Assembly: GCA_014904845.1 (NCBI GenBank)
Contig: MU119250.1
Span: forward strand, 124,001 to 188,000
DNA: 64,000 bases
DNA from: Acephala macrosclerotiorum
Lineage: Eukaryota > Ascomycota > Leotiomycetes > Helotiales > Mollisiaceae
Reading direction: 5' to 3'
In this document: positions 57,691-64,000 of the stretch, piece by piece
How positions within the stretch are numbered: position 1 is the stretch's first letter
Layout: the number at the start of each line of letters is the position of its first letter
Notes under the pieces: generated by a model
Database searches by the model: none
Seen by the model: only the letters and a program-made list of their open reading frames with translations
Told to the model about the DNA's origin: nothing
Position numbers and translations under genes: made by a program

Positions 57691-59400
57691 GGATGGATAA
57701 CTTTGATGATCTGGCTTGGTGGAATGCTCTCTGATGTGTTTACTTTGCGATGGGAAAATCATGACTGATGATGAGATGATCAGTATTGCGTTGAGCTTAC
57801 TTGCACTTGCATTGACCTTGCGTGGTTGAGCACCGTTGATTTGAGCTTAGAACTATAGGGCTATAGCGAAAATTCGGTTATCTTCGACACCTTGATGCTC
57901 CCCTTGAAATTGTGATGGATTCTCGCCTTGTGAAGCTGTAACTGGCCACGAAGCTCATGTCTAGAATGTCCTGAAGTCTCGAGCGTATTCAAAGATTGGT
58001 CTATTCTATCGCCCAAAGGCCGTGAATCCCACCTCCCTCGCGATTGACCCGACCACCGATCTCATTTTTCCAAATATCCAAGGTCCCAGAAACTGCATGA
58101 CCCTGAGTTTCAAGGACATTCAAATCCAGTCATAGCAAACCTAGCCCCATATGGGATGGCGAGTCAAAACACTTCTTATGAATCATATCACAACAGCCCA
58201 TGTCTTCATCACCTCCTACTCCTGCCTCTCCTCAACTTTGAAATCATTAGACCTCAAATATCAAAGTACATCACAACTTAAACACATCACAACTACCAAC
58301 TGGAAGTCACCTCAAAACATGGACGTAGCAGAGAACCCAATAACAAACACTTACTACCCACTCATAGAATGGCTCTGTGAGGAACCCCATCGGATTCACC
58401 ACTATCCTGTAACTCCTCCTCATTCCCAACCTCCTTGCCCTCCTTTATGATAGTCTTCTTGTTACATTGTTGACGATGAAAAGTGCCATACATGGAACTA
58501 CTTCCCCAGCACCACTTGTAGCGAATCCGGTTGCGGTGGGGCCTACGTTGAGGGGAAGAGTAGAGTTCGACGTGACCGCGAAACGGTGTTGAAGAAAGAA
58601 GGCTGGGATGGGAAGTGAGTTGAAAAATCTGGAACCAACCAGAGCGCTCGGCCGGGGCTTAGATGTTTTGATGTTCCTACGATCTTGTTTGTTTGTCAGG
58701 AGTAGCTTCGTTGAAATTGCGGGTTTGGGATTTGGGACTTGGGACTTCTGTGTTTGGGAACATCTCTTCATGCGAGTATTTTATCATCTTGAGGACTGGG
58801 ACTAAATCGTATTGGTCTTCTTAATACTCTAATAACGCCTTTTCCCTTCTAGACCCGAATCAGCGTTCGGGCACGTGGGCTAAATAGTACCCCCAACACT
58901 TTCCCTTCATAAAAGTTTTCTGTAAGTAAATACCTTAATATTAATCGGATATGCAGGAAAATGTGAAACCCAGCATTGATGCTGCTTTTCAATTTATAGA
59001 AAAAATGTTAGTGTGGTGGAGTTGAAGTGTAGGAGGAGAGTTTGAGGGCGGGTGCTTTGGATCTAGAAGTCTTGGAAGGCATGCCAACCCTCCTCAATCC
59101 TATAAACATTCATCTGACAATTTTCAGCACTCTTCTGTGCGCCAGAAAGGGGCGTGTAGCCCAAATGACGAGTCATGCAAGGTATCACTTCGTTTTTGAG
59201 GTGTAAGAGGAGCGGGTTCGTGCGGCAAGGACACAGTGACATGGGCCTAGCTGCAAGTAAGTTGATCTACTGGTTTGAGGTACCTTCGATCTCTCGTTTA
59301 TGTATCTTCACATGAATCTATTGTTGATAGCGACTTGGCACTTCAATCTAGCTAGATCAACATTTGGCTACATCTGAAGGAATCTTTGTCCTCAAGATTC
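57691..59400. other. 1.7-kb region without a supported gene
   Basis: A short plus-strand frame (58151-58450) and a minus-strand one (58445-58771) have no recognisable motif. Two degenerate palindromes lie at 57965-57989 and 58096-58120. The rest shows nothing clear. Confidence 0.4.
58096..58120. repeat. 25-bp palindrome, degenerate
   Basis: CATGACCCT, loop GAGTTTC, AAGGACATT; 6 of 9 and 7 of 9 match the consensus arms at the same spacing. Confidence 0.4.
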
Positions 59401-59404
59401 ACAC

Positions 59405-59950
59405 AATGTACCTCGTCAACTTCCCACCACCGCAACCCTCCTCGCATCCACACTTGCCAACCCCCTCTCCGAGCCCCTCACCCCGCCAAGCATCCACCAC
59501 CTAATGCCTTAGACTCCTAAACTGCGCATTCCAACCATCCTATCACCTCCGTCTTAACCGTACATCCCCCTCCTTCCTCCCACCTCCCTACCCCTCCCCA
59601 TTCCTGTCCCCTCTTTCTCATCAAAAGCCATTCTACAAACATCATCACAAACACCAGTTCTGCGCCAACTCAAACAAATGCACCTCCTACCCCACCCTAG
59701 TTAAGCAATGCCGACGCGACAACCTCGGAATAATATAGGAGAGCTGGATTGAATCCTGTACGTTCCCGAATAGTAGTAGTGTTTTTAATTGGCCTGTTGT
59801 TAGTGATGGTTAGGAGCTGGGGATTGATACTCTTGTGGGGTGTGTACCATTCCATCCCGCGCTTCCACCCTCTCCCCTCTTTGCACTTTCCGCAAGGAAC
59901 GTTGGCCGGGTACGAAATGGGCGTGAAGAGGAGAGGGTCACTAGTCGATT
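59405..59950 (+). pseudogene. possible decayed small secreted protein gene
   Basis: No single open frame, but protein-like pieces follow one another in changing frames on the plus strand: a hydrophobic signal-like TTATLLASTLANPLSEPLTP; then NCAFQPSYHLRLNRTSPSFLPPP; then CANSNKCTSYPTLVKQCRRDNLGI, ESWIESCTFPNSSSVFNWPVVSDG and ELGIDTLVGCVPFHPALP. Cysteine-rich pieces after a signal-like start suggest an old secreted protein gene broken by stops and indels. I do not know the family. Confidence 0.4.
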
Positions 59951-60337
59951 AGGTCTGGGACGTTTAGTCAATTGAACGATTCGCTGCCGATTAATATTTG
60001 TAAAGATGATTGAGGGGGTAGTTTGATAAGAATAGAACTGCGTGTCGGACTTTTTGTTATGCGCAAAACGTGAGTTGAAAAATGAGCTCTGTTTGGGGTA
60101 GCTTGTTGAATGGGGCGCAGCCGTAGTTGCAGCCTTCGCAGTCGCCTCTGCGGAACTCAATGCGATGATGAAGGTGGTTGAGGCATGGATGACGGAGGGT
60201 GAGTTGGGTCAGAAGCATACAAGGATTAAAGGATTTTGCAATTTCCTGGAAACCTTGGTATATTCCCAGACAAACAAATTGGTATCTCTACATACACCAT
60301 ACGCCAGTTCTCCATCGCCATGCTATGCTATGCCCAC

Positions 60338-60362
60338 AATGTCCCTCATTTGCCAGTACATT
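60338..60362. repeat. 25-bp palindrome near the 3' end of IPK1
   Basis: AATGTCCCT, loop CATTTGC, CAGTACATT; 8 of 9 and 6 of 9 match. Ends five bases before the stop codon of IPK1 (60367) in the 3' flank. Confidence 0.5.
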
Positions 60363-60366
60363 CAGA

Positions 60367-61622
60367 TCAGATGTGGTCCCGAGTATCGAAAGTTCGACCG
60401 AGTCGGCACGTGATAGGTTGCTGTCTCGCCGTAGTCCACTGCTCCGTACCCGTGTACCATCCCTCCTTAATCAACATCTCCTCGGTCTCCTTCCAATACG
60501 GTCCCTTATCTACACTCTTAACGTCCAAATCTCCAATCCTAGCCTCAATCATTTCCTCATCGTCCTCTCTATCCTCCGGAAAGCGAACAAACATTGTGCA
60601 ATCCCTCAAAGTCATGGCAACGCGATATTTCCAATCCTTAGCATCAGCTTTCAACGGACCGAGCTTATCGAGTCTTGACTGAACTTCCTTGAGCCGAGTT
60701 AGGAGGGGATTGTTGAAGATCCACTTAGCGAAGCGATCGACGTTGGCTAGTTTTCGCTCAGGGGCAAGGAGGATTTTGGCTGCGTAGAGAGCGTCTTTTT
60801 CGACACCGGAGACGAGATCGAGAGGGCAGTATGCCTTGAGAAGCTCTTCGGGTGGGTATTTCGTAGCGAGCTCTTGGTTGCGGCAAGCTGTAATGGCACA
60901 CTGGCGGCAGCGCTTGGAGTTCTTTGGAGCGGAGGGTGATTGGGAGAGCCATTTGGGTTTGAATTCGATTACTTCTGCATCTCCTTGGCCGACTGAGGAT
61001 ATTAGCTCGAGGTAAAAGGGGTAAGCGAGGGGGTAATGTACCTGGAGACATGTCTGTAACCAAGAGACCGTGCTCATCGTTGGCTAAGTAGACTCCACGT
61101 CGCTTGATGGGACGCAGCGAGATTTTCCCTGGAATTGGGGCTGAGGTTTGTGCATCTTTGATTTGAAGCTCCTCGTTCAACCTCTCAATGACTTTGCCGG
61201 GGCCGAGTCTAATGAGTTGTTGGTGTACAATTTGGTCATCCTTGAAGAGCGGCTTGACCCATCGTTCCCACTGGTCTTGGGCAATGGCTACGGCGAGGGT
61301 AGTTGGGAGATCCTTGCGGAGTCGGAGGAGCTTGTCTACTACAGGTCAGAACGCGTCGTTTTCAATATCCCAAGCCGGCTGGGACTTTCAAAAACTTACT
61401 ATCAAAGACGTCCAGGTCCATCTGGTCTCCATCATCGTCCTCAATGATGGTTGGTGGCGGGGTGGTTGAGGAGTACTCTTCTTGGAAGCCGGGCGTAGGA
61501 GTTGGATATCGGGGACGGACAATGTAGACAATATTGGCCGCTCCTTCAGTGAGATACACTAGCTGGGCATCTTCTGGGACAAACGGAATATCTGTCTTTG
61601 TTTCAGACGCCATCGTTGCCAT
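60367..61622 (-). CDS. IPK1: inositol-pentakisphosphate 2-kinase
   Basis: Three exons on the minus strand: 61622-61400, 61338-61042 and 60992-60367; introns 61 and 49 bp; frame closes at 381 aa. ATG at 61622 is the first in frame. Family motifs: an N-terminal nucleotide-binding strand VYLTEGAANIVYIVRPRYP with the G-x-x-N signature; VIHQQLIRLGPGKV; ISLRPIKRRGVYLANDEHGLLVTDMSP; the diagnostic VIEFKPKWLSQSPSAPKNSKRCRQCA (E-x-K-P-K plus the R-C-x-x-C zinc/inositol site); and CPLDLVSG. The enzyme phosphorylates inositol 1,3,4,5,6-pentakisphosphate at the 2 position to give phytate (IP6), acting in the nucleus in mRNA export. Divergent from MDM34, 709 bp away. Confidence 0.93.
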
Positions 61623-62331
61623 AAGTCGCGTTGATCTTTCAGTGACTCCTGTATATTCGATGTGAAGCGTGAGACCGCGCCATCTTCGATCAGCTGGAGA
61701 TGCCCAGCCTCACCCTACAATAGCCGACCGTGTGGTAATAGCCGCGATAAGCGCTGTAAATGCTGGGACATTGTGATGCTGAAGCGCATCGACTGCAAAT
61801 TGGGTCGCAGGGTGACGGTACAGCTAGCGACTTGGATTGAAGTTTGAGAACAGTCAATGTCCTCAGGCAGCAATGACGCCGAAAAATCCTTAGTCATGTA
61901 CTTGGCGGGAAATTTCGGAATATCTTTGTGCAAATTTGTGCATGGCTGATTCTCCGCATGCATAATCGGGCAATGACGCCTCGGAGACATTAGCGTAAAG
62001 GCAAAAATCAGAGCACTCTGCTGCTTCGGGATCACAAGCAAGGGAAAAGGGTTCCGCTCACCCACAGCAATCACTCCATCAACAACAAACTCACACCATC
62101 TACCCCGACTTCCCCAAGAACAAAGTCGCATCGTCGCCTTCAACATCTTGTATCTTCATTGATACGGGCAGACGCGTGGGAGTGAAGAGAAGAGGTCAGC
62201 GTTCCTTATCACCAGGTCAGGTCGGCAGATTCTTCACGCGACAAAAGCGATATACGATCAGCAACCACATTTTCACGGCTCTTACAATAAAACAGAACGC
62301 ATACCTTGGAGGAGACCGGTGCTATCTCAAC
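61623..62331. promoter_or_regulatory. divergent promoter region of IPK1 and MDM34
   Basis: 709 bp between divergent starts. It carries one half-palindrome (TGGGACATT, 61764-61772) without a matching left arm. Promoter role inferred from position. Confidence 0.4.
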
Positions 62332-64000
62332 ATGGCTTTTAATTTCAACTGGTCGCCGCTGACGGCAGATGCGGACTTCTACAAGAGAGCGCAGGAGATG
62401 CTCACGACTGCGCTCAATAAATCTCCAAAACCTCCGATAATCGTCGACGACATTCTGGTCAACGAGCTGAACCTGGGAAGTGTTCCTCCCGAGCTGGAAA
62501 TATTAGAGATTGGAGATTTGGCAGAGGATAGGTTTCGGGGCATCTTCAAGATGTGCTACTCTGGAGATGCTTTCCTCACTCTCAAGACTCGAGTCCAAGT
62601 GAGTCCCACCAGACCTCCCACTCTTGTCGCAACAGCACAGCAGAAGCCCCTTACAACTCTGTGCGCTGGGTGCAAGATTTCGCGCAAGGATACGCGTGCA
62701 AGAGATGATCCCTGGGCGTGTTATAGCAGAGGCTAATATATAAATAATTCAGGCAAACCCCCTAAACACCTATCTATTTTCGAAACCATCGTTCACATCC
62801 CCTCAGCCTCTCGCAGCCCAGTCTGGATTGACGATACCGTTGCAAATTACCTTATCGGAGATCAAATTGTCGGCCTTCATCATACTGGTCTTCTCGCGAC
62901 AAAAGGGGCTGACCCTGGTCTTCCGAAATGATCCACTCGAATCACTCAAGGTCTCGTCGACTTTCGACTCGATACCATTCGTTCGAGATTATTTGCAGAG
63001 GGAAATCGAGAAGCAGTTGCGAACATTGATGATGGACGAATTACCTGCGATTATACACAGACTATCGTTGAGATTATGGTGTCCGGACTATGCCGCCAAG
63101 GAGGATCAAGAGATGGAAACCAAGAAGCCAGAGAATGAAGAGGTCGCAGTGGATCCATTCGGCAGTCCTCCGCAGGATGCCGTGGATGCCAGAGGAAATG
63201 TGTTGGATGCGAGCGAGATATCTTCCATGTCATTAGATGGTGGCTCTGAAATCCATTCGCTTTTCTCCCAAAAGAATCTCCTCCGGTTAGCTGCCTTGAC
63301 AGACTCTCACAGGACTCTGTCGCTATTTACTCCTTCTATTCGGGATGCGGTATTCAGAGCTTGGGCTGGACCATCGGAACGAAGCGATTCGGCAGGAAGC
63401 AGTACCCCTACAACACCAGGTCTGATAAGATCACATTCTTCCGTTGGCAGCACTAGCACTACATATACCTTTAACAGATCAGATGACGGACATGGTCACA
63501 TTCCATCACGGCCGTCACTTGTGAGCATGCATTCAGCAACTACTGGTCTTGGTCTTGGTGCTGGAAGACACTCCCGGTCCCATATGCGTAAGAAGAAGAC
63601 CCGAGTCGTCAACTTGCGCAAGAACAAGACTACAGATGATCTTGCCAGTGAGTCTGGTGACAGCGAGACTTCTTCGATGGCTCCAGCATCTGAGCCTGCC
63701 TTCCCTACACCTGTTGTTGAAGAGCCAGAGGATAACATCATCACGCCTCCTCACTCTCCTTCGCAGAGAGTCCGTTTCAGGACTAGCAGCATCGACCTTG
63801 GCGAGTCACCAAGAAGGCTTCGCCTATCGACAGCAGATCGTCCGTCGGTTAAGCTGAGCTCAAGTGCTCTACCAGAACAAGTCATTCTCGACCCTGTCCC
63901 CACGGAGGAGAAGGCCGTTCCGATCCGGGAGCAACGACCAGCGTACAGCCACTTCGCTCCTTATCCCCAGGAGAAAGCACCATTGACGTACACCCCAGCG
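62332..64000 (+). CDS. MDM34: MDM34, ERMES mitochondrial-outer-membrane subunit (partial, runs off right edge)
   Basis: Exon 1 is 62332-62598 and exon 2 starts at 62753 after a 154-bp GTGAGT-CAG intron; exon 2 stays open to the window edge, giving 505 visible residues. The N-terminus [10 protein letters not shown] and the following [43 protein letters not shown] are the SMP lipid-binding domain start of MDM34; it continues through [47 protein letters not shown] to a helix ending HRLSLRLW at about residue 200. After that comes low-complexity Ser/Thr/Pro-rich sequence with a basic [15 protein letters not shown] patch. MDM34 with MMM1, MDM10 and MDM12 forms the ER-mitochondria tether for phospholipid exchange. 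The C-terminus lies outside the window. Confidence 0.93.

Noticed and set aside
1..64000. tRNA or rRNA genes
   Set aside because: I looked for B-box-like GGTTCGAATCC and tRNA-like arms and found none; a covariance-model scan would be decisive.

Overview
This window is nuclear DNA of a filamentous ascomycete (Pezizomycotina, probably Leotiomycetes; the class is inferred, not proven). The genes have short GT-AG introns, mostly 46-135 bp, with CTAAC/CTGAC-type branch sites. AT-rich transposon copies differ mainly by C-to-T and G-to-A changes, as expected of repeat-induced point mutation (RIP). Several products are restricted to filamentous fungi (DUF6590, DUF3824). I assigned exon joins by hand from reading frame and splice signals; frame closes in every multi-exon model marked as complete.

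Layout. 1-2.1 kb: RIP-decayed hAT transposon copy abutting a broken GNAT acetyltransferase gene. 2.9-4.0 kb: membrane-anchored glycosyltransferase. 4.7-9.4 kb: 1549-aa coiled-coil protein. 9.6-11.0 kb: two decayed tandem-repeat arrays. 12.1-14.0 kb: DBP9 RNA helicase. 14.7-20.3 kb: two small paralogous genes flanking a membrane-protein gene split by a second hAT copy (2314 bp, 8-bp target duplication). 21.6-25.0 kb: oligopeptide transporter. 25.5-27.1 kb: fucosyltransferase-like type II membrane protein. 27.6-31.1 kb: transposon island (TA-flanked MITE, piggyBac-like element, second MITE). 33.0-43.4 kb: two tandem, same-strand paralogues of about 1535 aa with different N-terminal modules. 44.1-48.1 kb: CCDC47 homologue divergent from a haspin kinase. 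48.5-49.9 kb: frameshifted UDP-glycosyltransferase. 50.8-52.3 kb: FUN26-type nucleoside transporter. 52.9-57.7 kb: tandem repeats, a C2H2 zinc-finger gene and a nuclear-looking protein. 59.4-59.9 kb: probable decayed secreted-protein gene. 60.4-64.0 kb: inositol-pentakisphosphate 2-kinase divergent from the ERMES subunit MDM34, which runs off the right edge.

The housekeeping genes (DBP9 in ribosome biogenesis, CCDC47 in ER membrane-protein insertion, haspin in mitosis, IPK1 in phytate synthesis, MDM34 in ER-mitochondria tethering, FUN26 in nucleoside transport) do not form one pathway. They alternate with fast-evolving accessory DNA.

The most unusual signal is a dispersed 25-bp palindrome with fixed geometry: 9-nt arm AATGTCCCA, 7-nt loop, 9-nt arm TGGGACATT. 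It lies inside five of the six introns of the oligopeptide transporter, inside an intron of one large paralogue, and in several intergenic regions, always with the same 9-7-9 spacing. The second notable item is the tandem pair of 1.5-kaa paralogues, which share a C-terminal core but carry swapped N-terminal domains.
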